Positions 1 through 9,263 of a stretch of 64,000 nt of DNA are shown in pieces. The notes under the pieces were generated by a model. It saw only the letters and a program-made list of their open reading frames with translations, made no database searches and was not told the DNA's origin. This stretch comes from Pleurodeles waltl (lineage: Eukaryota > Chordata > Amphibia > Caudata > Salamandridae), in assembly GCF_031143425.1 (NCBI RefSeq), contig NC_090446.1, forward strand, positions 1,549,622,749 to 1,549,686,748, written 5' to 3'. Position 1 is the first letter of the stretch. Every line of letters starts with the position of its first letter. Both the position numbers and the translations under genes were made by a program.

Positions 1-330
1 GGGATCTGTTCTGTGTCAGGCTTACTCTGAAGGTACTGTGCCAGGGCCAAACCATCCTGAGAAATCAGTAATATGCCAAGATCAAGCCCACCCTCAGGAA
101 TCTATTATGTGTCGACCCTACCCTGAGGGATCTGCACTGTGCTGAATTCAACCCAGCCAGGGATCTCTCTGGTGCCAATGGAAAGAACACCTCGAGGAAG
201 CTGTCAGAACCAGAACCTCCTTTAGAGATTTGTACTCATCTTGAAGGAGCTGCTCTGTGCCAAGCACAGCCTCCTGAGGGAGCTGTTATGTGCCCTGGTC
301 AAGAACACCCTAATGGATCTCCTCTACGGT
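1..330. repeat. Degenerate minisatellite, about 33-bp period
   Basis: A diverged unit of the form CCTGAGGGAGCTG..TGTGCC recurs near 92, 122, 155, 191, 238 and 271. The best-preserved neighbours (238 and 271) are 33 bp apart. Units differ by substitutions and small indels, so the array is old. The short ORF through it is a by-product. No gene is seen. Confidence 0.45.
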
Positions 331-344
331 GGTATTGGACAATG

Positions 345-723
345 GCCCTTTCTGAAGGGTCTTCCTCAGACTTTTTACCTTCCTCCTCCTATTTTCACTG
401 GATTAGGTTTTGTTGGCTTTAGTACTCCGGGTACTTTACCACTACTAGTCAGTGCCAACATGCTTGTGCTCTCTCGTTAAAACATGGTAACATTGGCATA
501 TTTAAGTTACTTGTAAGTCCCTAGTAAAGTGCACTACATATACCCAGGACCTGTAAATCATATATCACTAGTGGGCCTACAGCACGGATTGTGCAACCCA
601 CTTAACAGCCCTCTAACCATAACTAGGGCCTGTCACTGCAGAGCCTGTGTGCTCAGTTTTCTGTTGTCATGTCACAAAATAAACCTTTTACCAGGCCTAG
701 ATCTTTTGTTTGTAAGACATATG
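345..723. repeat. Unidentified interspersed repeat fragment
   Basis: This stretch has no coherent coding frame. It contains phrases such as AAGTCCCTAGTAAAGTGCAC and AGTGGGCCT that I associate from memory with abundant newt repeats; this was not checked. It ends where the Gypsy LTR fragment at 724 begins. Confidence 0.3.
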
Positions 724-796
724 TGTAGGAGGCTGGCCTGGCTTTTAGTGGGTACCAGAGGTACTTACACCTTGTGCCAGGTCCAGTTATCCCTTA
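724..796 (-). mobile_element. Terminal 73 bp of a Gmr1-like 3' LTR
   Basis: The sequence is nearly identical to the LTR end that begins at 3450, starting TGTAGGAGGCTGGCCTGG on the plus strand. It therefore represents the last 73 bp of an LTR in minus orientation. The rest of the 3' LTR and all of RT and RNase H are missing. The gag-protease reading frame runs into it and stops at 787-789 (TAA), inside LTR sequence. This marks an internal deletion or recombination joining gag-protease to the LTR tail. Confidence 0.8.
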
Positions 797-3174
797 GCTG
801 GGCAAAAACGTTGTCCATATGGCTGGAAGAGAGAACAGGGATGCTGTTTCTCTTGAGTTGGAGCAGGGCAGGGATGCTGTCCTATGAGCTCCATACTAGA
901 GCAGGGATGCTGTCCTAAGTGTTGTGAGGCAGTGCAGGGTTTCTGCACTAAAGTTTCTCTGGGAGGGTTGGAGGGATGCTCCATGTTAACTAAAATGGTT
1001 TTCTTTTTCTCACCAATATTAGTTATCCCACAGAGAGGTACTTCTACCTCAGGGAGTACAGCTATGCCAGCTGGTGATTCCCTTTGTACAGGTGCCACCC
1101 CAGGAGAGGTTTCTCCCACCACAGGAATGGTATCCTGAATGGCAGGGTGGGTAGGGGATACTGTGATACCCTTTTTACCTGTTGTTGGAGAAGGATCCTG
1201 AGTTTTCAGGCCTTTTTCTCTCCTTTGCTTTTTCATTTCAGTAGAAATGAGAGGGAACAATTCCTCAGGAATACCCAGCATGGCTGCATGGGTATACAAC
1301 TCTACCTCAGTCCAACCTGAGGCCTCTAGGTCATTACCTAAGAGACAGTCTATAGGTAAGCTATGTGACACTACCACCTGCTTAGGGCCAGTAACTCCAC
1401 CCCAACTAAACTGAACTATAGCTAAGGGTAGAAACTTAGTGGAGTTATGGACATCAATAATCTTATACTGTTGTCCAATGATGTGTTGTTCAGGATGCAC
1501 TAGGTTTTCAGTCACCAAAGTGATACTGGCACCTGTGTCCCTGTAGGCCAAGGCCTCAACACCATTTATTGAAACTGTCTGCCTGTACTTATCCATTGTA
1601 AGGGGACAAGCAGCCAGTGTGGCAAGGCCAATGCCACTAGGTGTGACAGAAACTGTCTTGGGACTGACTACCCCAGTTTCTATGATGGACCCATAAGTGA
1701 ACCCAACTACACCCTTACTTTGACTGTTGCCAGCAGTCCCACCACTATTACCACTACTGCTAGGGGCACTAGAGTTTGATGTATTAGTGGTGGTTGGCTC
1801 AGGGGGTTTACCTGGACAGGACTTATCCCCTGGCCTATGGCCTTTATTTTTATACACATAGCACCAAGGCTTTTTAATGTGTGTATGTTGTGAAGAAGAG
1901 GAAGAATTTGATTTATCCCCACCCCCTGAAGAGTGTTTAGGATGTGAAGAAGGGTCTTTGGTTTTACCCTTATCCCCATGCTTATCCTGAGATTTCTCAC
2001 CATCTTTCTTCTTATTGTTCTCTTTGTCACCCCCTGTATGAACTTTTCTGTTCACTCTTGTTCTGACACATTTGCCTGCCTTCTTTCCCAATTCTTGGGG
2101 AGAGGTCAGATCAGAGTCCACTAGATATTGGTTTAACAAATCAGACACACAGTTATTCAGAATATGCTCTCTCAGAATAAGAATATACAGGCTTTCATAG
2201 TCAGAAACGTTACTGCCATGTAACCACCCCTCCAAGGCCTTCACTGAACAGTCAACAAAGTCTATCCAGTCTTGTGAGGACTCTTTTCTGGAGTCTCTGA
2301 ACTTAATCCTGTACTGTTCAGTGGTTAAGCCATAACCATCTAGGAGTGCATCCTTCAAAACTGGAAAATTATTAGCATCATTTTCTTTCACAGTAAGGAG
2401 CCTATCCCTACCCTTTCCACTAAATGATAGCCATAGGATAGCAGCCCACTGCCTTTGAGGGACCCCCTGTACCATACATGCCCTCTCAAGTGCAGCAAAC
2501 CACTTGTTAATGTCATCCCCCTCCTTGTAAGGGGGAACTATCTTGTGCAGATTCCTGGAATCATGCTCTCTCACAGGATTGCTATCAGGAATACTGCTAC
2601 TGCCACCATGAGGTCCAAACCCCAATCTCTGTCTCTCCTTCTCCAGGTCTAGGGATTCCCTGTCTAGAGCCAGCTGTTGCTGTTTAAGCTTTAGTCTGGT
2701 CTCTTCCACTCTCAACTCTTTGAGTTCCCTTTCTAACATGTTGTCTTCAGGGTGGGTGAGTTGGGAATGCTTGGACACTGAGGATATATTGGAATTATCA
2801 GAGGGAGATCTGTCCGTAACAGTTTGGACTCTAACAACCTGGCCTCCAGGAACAAAAGCATCCCTGCTATGATGCGAGCTTCTATTACTACCAGCATTGC
2901 TAGGAGGTCTGCTAAGGGGCAGATTAGGAAGAGAACCCTGTACACCTCCCTCAAGGGGTTCCCCTGAGTCAGAGTGTGAGCTATCTACTAACTTCTCAGA
3001 TGATGAGCCACCTAGGGACTTATCATTCTCAATGAGCATGTTATACAGAAATTCTCTAGAAGGGTTCTTTCCTACCACTAAACATCTATCAATGCAGAGA
3101 CTCCTTAGGCTCTTAAAGTTAAGATTGTCATAAGTAGTATTGACCATTTTAAGAGAAGTTCCTACATCAGACAT
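787..3174 (-). CDS. gag-pro: Gag-protease polyprotein of a Gmr1-like Ty3/Gypsy element (SCAN-like gag)
   Basis: A 795-residue open frame with no internal stop. Residues ~140-190 form a charged coiled-coil-like stretch rich in E, K, L and Q. Residues ~205-390 look like a capsid: the segment ESLYILILREHIL..LLNQYLV..PQELGKKA follows the SCAN-domain pattern known from Gmr1-like Gag. A lysine- and serine-rich linker follows. Next is a degraded zinc knuckle, CYVYKNKGHRPGDKSC, whose second cysteine is tyrosine. A retropepsin active site DTGAS lies near residue ~555. The C-terminal ~130 residues contain short repeats around GQHPCS and end in LTR sequence, so integrase and RT are absent. The start is the first ATG after the primer site at 3431-3448. 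An intact frame this long in a defective element suggests youth or a non-autonomous element mobilised in trans. It is not a host SCAN-zinc-finger gene, because the protease, primer site and LTRs flank it. Confidence 0.85.
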   Translation of the reverse strand: MSDVGTSLKMVNTTYDNLNFKSLRSLCIDRCLVVGKNPSREFLYNMLIENDKSLGGSSSEKLVDSSHSDSGEPLEGGVQGSLPNLPLSRPPSNAGSNRSSHHSRDAFVPGGQVVRVQTVTDRSPSDNSNISSVSKHSQLTHPEDNMLERELKELRVEETRLKLKQQQLALDRESLDLEKERQRLGFGPHGGSSSIPDSNPVREHDSRNLHKIVPPYKEGDDINKWFAALERACMVQGVPQRQWAAILWLSFSGKGRDRLLTVKENDANNFPVLKDALLDGYGLTTEQYRIKFRDSRKESSQDWIDFVDCSVKALEGWLHGSNVSDYESLYILILREHILNNCVSDLLNQYLVDSDLTSPQELGKKAGKCVRTRVNRKVHTGGDKENNKKKDGEKSQDKHGDKGKTKDPSSHPKHSSGGGDKSNSSSSSQHTHIKKPWCYVYKNKGHRPGDKSCPGKPPEPTTTNTSNSSAPSSSGNSGGTAGNSQSKGVVGFTYGSIIETGVVSPKTVSVTPSGIGLATLAACPLTMDKYRQTVSINGVEALAYRDTGASITLVTENLVHPEQHIIGQQYKIIDVHNSTKFLPLAIVQFSWGGVTGPKQVVVSHSLPIDCLLGNDLEASGWTEVELYTHAAMLGIPEELFPLISTEMKKQRREKGLKTQDPSPTTGKKGITVSPTHPAIQDTIPVVGETSPGVAPVQRESPAGIAVLPEVEVPLCGITNIGEKKKTILVNMEHPSNPPRETLVQKPCTASQHLGQHPCSSMELIGQHPCPAPTQEKQHPCSLFQPYGQRFCPAKG

Positions 3175-3430
3175 GATAGAAGAAGGTTTAGGGACAGTGA
3201 GAAGAGATAAGAAGTTTCAGGACTTTTTAAAGAACAGGAAAAAACGTTTTCAAACTTTTTGAAACTTTTAGAAAGTTTAGGAGTACTTTTTAGCACTTAG
3301 CAGAAAGTGGTGTAAGAGAAGAAAAGCAAAACTTTTTGGTTAGGTGTACATACACTGAACTTTTTTTTGGGTATATTTTTCTCTTATGAAAAGTACAATA
3401 TGACAAACTGGTAAGTAGTTACAAGTACTT
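3175..3430 (-). other. Untranslated leader of the Gmr1-like element
   Basis: 256 bases lie between the gag start codon and the primer site. On the plus strand they are A/T-rich with runs such as AAAACGTTTTC and CTTTTTGAAACTTTT. No ORF or other gene is seen. Confidence 0.6.
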
Positions 3431-3448
3431 ATCCCACCACTGCAACCA
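3431..3448 (-). promoter_or_regulatory. Primer-binding site, tRNA-Leu-like
   Basis: On the minus strand the 18 bases TGGTTGCAGTGGTGGGAT follow one base after the LTR end (..CCTACA). The plus strand reads as a tRNA 3' end finishing in CCA. It resembles the acceptor end of tRNA-Leu with one or two mismatches. That tRNA identity rests on memory of acceptor stems. Confidence 0.65.
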
Positions 3449-3449
3449 A

Positions 3450-4262
3450 TGTAGGAGGCTGGCCTGGCTTGTAGTGGGTACCAGAGGTACTTACACCTTG
3501 TGCCAGGTCCAGTTATCCCTTATTAGTGTAGAAGAGGTGTTTCTAGCAGCTTAGGCTGATAGAAGGTAGCTATAGCAGTGCAACGTAGGCTGAACTCGGA
3601 GACATGCAAAGCACCTACTATACCACTGGTGTCATATGCACAATATCACAAGAAAACACAATACACAGATACACTAAAAATAAAGGTTCTTTATTTTTAT
3701 GACAATATACCAAAAGTATCTCAGTGAGTACCCTCAGTATGAGGATGCCAAATATATACAAGATATATGTACACAAACCAAAATTATGCAGTATATAGCA
3801 AAAGGAAGTAATGCAAGCAATGTAAAGTTACAGTAGATTGCAATAGGAGCACATAGGTATGGGGCAACACAAACCATATACTCCAAAAGTGGAATGCGAG
3901 CCACGAATGGACCCCAAACCTATTTGAGCTTGTAGAGGGTCGCTGGGACTGTAAGAAAACAGTGAGGGTTAGAAAAATAGCCCACCCCAAGACCCTGTAA
4001 GGTAGGTGTAAAGTGCACCTACAACCCCCAGAGAGCACAGAAGTCGTGAGAGGGGGATTCTGCAAGGCAAACCAACACCAGCAATGCAACAACAGTGGAT
4101 TTCCGGACCTGAGTACCTATAAGACAAGAGGACCAAGTCCAAGAGTCGCGACAGTGTCGAGAGTGGGCAGGAGCCCAGGAAATGCCAGCTGAGGGTGCAA
4201 GGAAGCTGCCACCAGATGGAAGAGGCTTGGTGTTCTGCAAGAACGAAGAGGACTAGGAATTG
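3450..4262 (-). mobile_element. 5' LTR (3' portion only) of the Gmr1-like element
   Basis: This aligns by eye with 13,363-14,170 of the full-length solo LTR. Both share the terminal TGTAGGAGGCTGGCCTGG, the AATAAA polyadenylation signal (reverse complement near 3674) and the segment AACCATATACTCCAAAAGTGG. Homology stops near 4260, so roughly 2 kb of the LTR's upstream part is missing. 4263-4349 is unassigned sequence between this piece and the next LTR piece. Confidence 0.8.
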
Positions 4263-4349
4263 CCTAGAGGCTACTTTCTCACAATATGGCACCCCTCGGA
4301 CAGGCCCTGGACAGCCCAGAGGGCAAGGTGAAATGTATTTGAAAAGCAG

Positions 4350-4853
4350 TGTAGGAAGGTAGCCTCTTTCTAAATTTGTTACCCCCACTTTTGGCCTGTT
4401 TGTGAGTACATGTCAGGGTGTTTTTACTGTCTCACTGGGACCCTGCTAGCCAGGGCCCCAGTGCTCATAGTGAAAACCCTATGTTGTCGGTATGTTTGTT
4501 ATGTGTCACTGGGATCCTGCTAGCCAGGACCCCAGTGCTCATAAGTTTGTGGCCTATATGTGTTCCCTGTGTGGTGCCCAACTGTATCACTGAGGTTCTG
4601 CTAACCAGAACCTCAGTGTTTATGCTCTCTCTGCTTTCTACATTTGTCACTGCAGGCTAGTGACTAAATTTACCAATTCTCATTGGCACACTGGTACTCC
4701 CATATAATTCCTTTGTACATGGTACTTAGGTACCCAGGGTATTGGGGTTCCAGGAGATCCCTATTGGCTGCAGCATTTCTTTTGCCACCCATAGGGAGCT
4801 CAGACAATTCTTACACAGGCCTGCCACTGCAGCCTGAGTGAAATAACGTCCAC
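4350..4853 (+). mobile_element. 5' end fragment of a related long Gypsy LTR
   Basis: It begins TGTAGGAAGGTAGCCTC and matches the start of the long LTR family, including the tandem phrase CTGCTAGCCAGG..CCCCAGTGCTCATA, which occurs twice. It lies in the opposite orientation to the LTR piece just upstream. It ends at ..GAAATAACGTCCACG, directly against ERV-A pol, and is truncated there. The first bases differ from the 13.4-kb family, suggesting another subfamily. Confidence 0.75.
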
Positions 4854-5880
4854 GAACATCTTTCTGAGTAGAGGGTACTGGTGTGTCTAAAATTGCTTGA
4901 ATATGATCTGATGTAAGTGCACGGCCCCCCTTAGACAAAAGGTGACCTAAATAGGTTACCTTGGTCTACAATATTGCAATTTCTTTCGTGACACTTTATG
5001 ATGGTGTGAAGCAAGAAAAGAAAGTAAGGACAAAGTGCACTTTTCACATTGCTCAGGGGTATCAGCTGCCAACAAAATATCATCAACATAATGTATGAGA
5101 GCCACAACTTCAGGCAAAACAAAAGAATCAAGTTGTCATTTTAACGCTTGACTATAAATACTTGGACTCTCTGTATAGCCTTGAGGAACTCTGCAAAATC
5201 TAAATGATTGTTTATTCAAAGTAAAACCAAACAAATATCGGCTGTCAGGATGAATAGGGATCGAAAAGAAAGCATTCTTCAAGTCTATCACAAAGAACGT
5301 ATTTGCTGTCGGGGGAACCAAAGTGAGGAGTGTCGTGATGTCAGATACCACAGGATATTGTGGTATCACAATCTTATTGACTTCTCGTAAATCAATAATG
5401 AATCGGTAAATCCTAGTACCAATATCCTTTTTCATAATAGGAAGAATCGGACTGTTACAAACATTATACAGAACTTCCTCAACAACTCCAACTGCAATAA
5501 GATCATGCACAATTCGTGTGAGTGCTTCTTCGCCCTCCTGTGAAATTTTGTATTGAGGCAAACGTGGCAATACAGCTCCCTCCTTGACACTAATATGTAC
5601 CGGTGGAATAATCATTTGTCCCACATCAGTATCTGAAGTAGCCCACAAAGTACTAGGGAGTGAAGCTAATGCAATATCCTCTTTAACAAGACAAATCACA
5701 GGATGATTATCATTTAAAATAACACGCACCCCTTCAGGGGAGCATCGTATTGTAGCCCTGAAATACTTGAGCATATCAAGACCCACAATATTGTCTGGTG
5801 TATTTGGAGAAAGCAAAAATGGGCATGGAGCCGTAAATTTATCAACATGGAATGCAACTTATTCCTTACCCCATCCTAGG
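4854..5880 (-). pseudogene. pol: ERV-A pol fragment: protease C-terminus and reverse transcriptase
   Basis: The open stretch 5816-5136 begins with a protease tail (NIVGLDMLKYF) and proceeds into RT fingers and palm. Visible motifs are LPQYKIS, IIDLREVNK, VIDLKNAFFSIPIHP and the FCRVPQGY..SPSIY block typical of class I RT. The YVDDILLA catalytic motif lies just past 5131 in another register, so at least one frameshift or stop separates it. The frame then reaches the connection region and stops at the junction near 4853. No DTG or DSG protease active site was found between gag and this segment, so the catalytic half of the protease seems lost. RNase H, integrase and env are absent. Confidence 0.8.
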
Positions 5881-6049
5881 CAATCCTATGCATAAGCAGA
5901 ATCTTGGAAATCAGGCTGCACATGGTTAGACATCTGGTATTGGTTCCGTCTATCAAAAGTGTTAAACCCATCCTGCCCTCGTACATTAGCATCAACCCTA
6001 GCATGATCATTCGTGCTTCTTCTAGGTCCTGAATATCCTGAGCGATTTC

Positions 6050-8012
6050 TCATTTGTCCCCGACCACGTGAACACTGCTGAACACGTAGTGCTGGACAAT
6101 CGGCAGCCCAATGCCCAAATTTCTTACAATACGCACACTGATCAACAAATTCGAACGAGTGTAAGAAGAACCATAAGATCCACGTCCACCTCTATCACTA
6201 CCTCTAAAAGGCGAACCATAAGCTTGAGCCAACATAACCTTCGTCTTTAATTCTTTAATCTTTTTATCGTCGCTACCTTTTGCTTCTAATTCCTGACGTT
6301 CATAATACTGAGCCATAGTCAAAAGAGAAACCGGAGTAGAGGTAGTACATGAACTTTCACTAGCTTTTAGACGACTAGCTATTCCTGGTAACAGATTTGC
6401 AACATATTTATCGACAAACAAATGTCTGCCCGTATCATCTGACAATAACTGGCCGCTAAAATCATGAAATGCTTCTTCAAAACGTGTAAAGAAATCAAAG
6501 ACCGATTCATCTGCCTTTTGCTTACAAGACGCTAAAACAGTCCAATGTATCCTTTTAGGGGGAATAATCGTTTTTAACTTAACTAATATGGCTGCAGGAA
6601 GATCTAGAATCAACTGATATGGCTTTTTCGCAGGTTCCCTATCCCCGTCCATCTGTTCTAATTCTTTCCATGACGCCCCAAAAACTGCACAATCATCAAT
6701 TTTACGAACAGTTCTCCACATGTCTGGCGGTAATATCAATCCGAAAAATAAATCAATGTCAGCCAAAGTCATAGTACAAGAACTAATTTCTCCCTCAACT
6801 TCCTCATAGAAGGCGGCTGGATTTTTCCGCGGGTCAGGTAATGCTGTTTTAAGTGCCATTACATCTGCCCTATTCCAAGGAGTATACACCCAATTATAAA
6901 TATAATAACCCTTAGCATCAACAGAAGTTTTATCATCACTTGTACCCAATCCTTTAGGAGGAACATACAAAGGCGCGGCCTCCCGCATTGGTTTCGCATT
7001 GGTGAACTATCATAGTCTTATCTGTTCCGAAGATGGAAGCTTGCACCCCACCGGTCTGAAATGTCCGTTTAACTACGTCCACAGCCCTTTTCTCCTCTTG
7101 CAAACGGACTGCCGCAACACATAATTTCAGCAAACGCCTGATTGCATCAGCCACCTGAGAGAAAACAAAAAGACCATCACGCATTTGCTTATGATCAGCT
7201 GCTACATCATCGGGCTCTAACTCATCAGAATATTTCCGATATAGTTCAATAATTTCTGAGCCAAATGCCTCAGTAAAATATAGCTGCTCCTTTTCCGTCC
7301 ACCCTTTCATGTTGTCTAAAAGTTCAAAAGCAGAGACAACGCTACGAATTGTTTTACGAGCAATAGATCTAAGCTCAGACGCACGGTCAGCAGGCAACAT
7401 AGAACGACTGTCTCGCATCTTCTGTTGCTCCGAACTGGAGACCTCAGCTAACTCATGAGGGGCAGAAGGAACGACATATAGAGGTGGAGGGCGATCTAGT
7501 AACAAAAAATCATCATGTGGTTTATTAAGGATAGGATAGAGAGGTTGCCTAACGGTATATTGGCCAGTTACCTGTAATTTACGTTCTTTCTCTTCTAGCT
7601 CCTTTAAGTCATTTAGTTCTTTCTTTCTCATTTCCAATGCTTTCACATATACATTCTTCCTCTGCTCTTTCTCAAACAAGGCTTGCTCACGCTTCACTCG
7701 TCCACGCACTTCTTTCTCCCACATTCGTACACAGTCAAACATATCTTGCCTAGACTTTCACTTACACATACATTGTTCCACATACTCAATCTTTTGCAAA
7801 TCAAATGACCCATGCATAGGCCAACGTAACTCAGGATCTGCACGAGTGTATTTATTCCATAATGTGCTGTACATTATAGAAGAAAGACCATGTTTAACAT
7901 ACATATCTCTATTGGGCGTCCCCTCTGGGGGTGCCGGTTGCAATTCTTCCAGTCTCAAATTGGTACCATTACAAAAGCAACACATCCTACGAAGTGCGCT
8001 AAAAACAGGCAT
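6050..8012 (-). pseudogene. gag: ERV-A gag (matrix, capsid, nucleocapsid), broken
   Basis: Three ORFs make one gag. An 84-residue N-terminal segment (8012-7758) ends in TGA and the same frame resumes at 7742, so only one stop separates them. Residues in 7742-6954 form a coiled-coil-like charged stretch, then a proline segment with PPLY directly followed by PSAP; both match late-domain motifs used for budding. A frameshift near 6970 leads to the capsid ORF (6988-6050), with a major-homology-like region around SVFDFFTRFEEAF. A second frameshift near 6140 moves the CCHC zinc knuckle (C-x2-C-x4-H-x4-C, about 6085-6130) into another register. The knuckle and late domains are typical of orthoretroviral Gag, unlike the foamy-like elements nearby. 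Confidence 0.8.
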
Positions 8013-8496
8013 GCCAAAAATAGTGCAAAATATGCAATATTATAATCAAAGTAGCACTTAAGGTGCTGTTCAAATCATTATTAAATTGGAGAAAATTCTC
8101 CTCATTACCTGCCTATATAAATTGCAATTTATATATCAATTCAAAGGACACAAATTGATTAGTCACCCAAAACACGAGAGCCACAGTAAGTGGTGCTAAA
8201 CTACATTACCAAACAAAGGCATCAAAACCCACAGCAAGTGCCGTAAAAGGGCTCTTACCAATCACAGGGTGTCCAGGTTCCAACTGCCAAGTTCTAAAAT
8301 CGACCAAATGGTCACTGCATGACAAATGAACAAAAGGGTCTCAGTCGAGGACCAGCGCCACCTGGATGGTCAAATCTGAAAGAAGGGAAAAACGCTGTGG
8401 TTGCCAAGACTCGGGTCTCCTCAGGCATTGATCGTCCGCAGCGAGATCCCAATCCTTTGTCGCAACCAATCCGTTGGGCGTCCAAGTCGCCGATGA
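8013..8496 (-). other. ERV-A untranslated leader
   Basis: 484 bases lie between the primer site and the gag start. No convincing ORF is seen. Packaging signals are expected in this part of a retroviral RNA, but I cannot identify one by eye. Confidence 0.5.
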
Positions 8497-8514
8497 GTCC
8501 CTGTTCGGGCGCCA
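8497..8514 (-). promoter_or_regulatory. Primer-binding site, exact tRNA-Lys3 type
   Basis: The minus strand reads TGGCGCCCGAACAGGGAC, the classical 18-base site complementary to the 3' end of tRNA-Lys3. It lies three bases (AAT) after the LTR end ..TTCAACA. The match is exact, which fixes the LTR boundary and orientation. Confidence 0.92.
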
Positions 8515-8517
8515 ATT

Positions 8518-9086
8518 TGTTGAAGTAAGCCTCAGCAAGGCCTACTAGTGCAAGGGGTTCACCCTTCTCTGCACAAAGTCCTCAGACCATGTAGGAAGAA
8601 GTTGGCACAGAAACTGAAATAGAAGACAAAGTTTATTAACCTCATGAGGTGGTACTATAGTTCAAACAGCACCCTTTGGTAATGTTTGAAGTTGCACACT
8701 GAACTGAGAGAGCATGGTCCTTTTATACCCACACAGGGGCTAAATGGAGGTGGTACAATTATAGAAGCAAGACTTGCATACATGTAAGGTCATGTGGAAA
8801 TGCACAGTCGACAGGTAGGAGGGGCTGACAGTTTTCAAGAACTAACAGCTGCAGACCTTACTGAGCATGTGCGAAAGTGGGAGATGCTAAATATAACTTG
8901 TCACTAGGCAGATTATCAAGAGTAGTTAATAGAAAGGTAGGACAGAGCACATGGTAAGCACATGGCAGCATGTGGCAGAGAAAATGGTTGCCATGAATAC
9001 AAAATGGATTCCGCGAAATGTTCACAATAGTTACTAAATACAAGATGTCTTCTGCTAATGCTTAATCTAATCGCTGCTAAACTACA
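8518..9086 (-). mobile_element. ERV-A 5' LTR, 569 bp
   Basis: On the minus strand it starts TGTAGTTTAGC and ends ACTTCAACA, the TG..CA form. A TATAAAA box (reverse complement at 8721-8727) and an AATAAA polyadenylation signal (8632-8637) lie about 90 bases apart, which outlines U3-R-U5. The flank 9087-9091 (ACAAC) is the candidate target duplication, but the partner end is lost. The insertion interrupts ERV-B integrase just after its WWPG motif. Confidence 0.88.
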
Positions 9087-9263
9087 ACAACCAGGCCACC
9101 AATAACGAGCCTTTAAGACTGAAATTGTAGCCGCCACACCAGCAAGTGCAGATGCCACCCCTTCATGCGCTGCTTTAATCATTTGTGGTCTAATATCTTT
9201 GTTAGGGACGTCTCGTACGCCTACGCCTGGTATCTTAACATGAGCGTTCAGCATACTTCCCAT
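9087..9263 (-). pseudogene. pol: ERV-B integrase N-terminal fragment
   Basis: The frame contains KIPGVGVRDVPNKDIRP and ends in RYWWPG, the start of the integrase zinc-binding region. It aligns with ERV-C at 21,300-21,470. Everything downstream is replaced by the ERV-A LTR at 9087, so the catalytic core is absent. Confidence 0.8.

Larger units (their letters stand above)
4854..9086 (-). mobile_element. ERV-A: 3'-truncated class I-like endogenous retrovirus
   Basis: In minus-strand order: LTR 9086-8518, primer site 8514-8497, leader, gag 8012-6050, a protease remnant, RT 5816-4854. The 3' end (RNase H, integrase, env, 3' LTR) is lost at the junction with the LTR fragment at 4853. The LTR lies inside integrase sequence of the foamy-like ERV-B at 9087, so ERV-A inserted after ERV-B. 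The RT resembles the gamma/epsilon group. Gag and pol carry stops and frameshifts. Confidence 0.85.

Noticed and set aside
787..3174. Host SCAN-domain gene
   Set aside because: The frame has a retropepsin active site, is preceded by a primer site and LTR, and ends in LTR sequence; it is a retroelement gag-protease.
8497..8514. Endogenous lentivirus suggested by the Lys3 primer site
   Set aside because: RT and Gag features look class I-like, and primer type alone does not define a genus.
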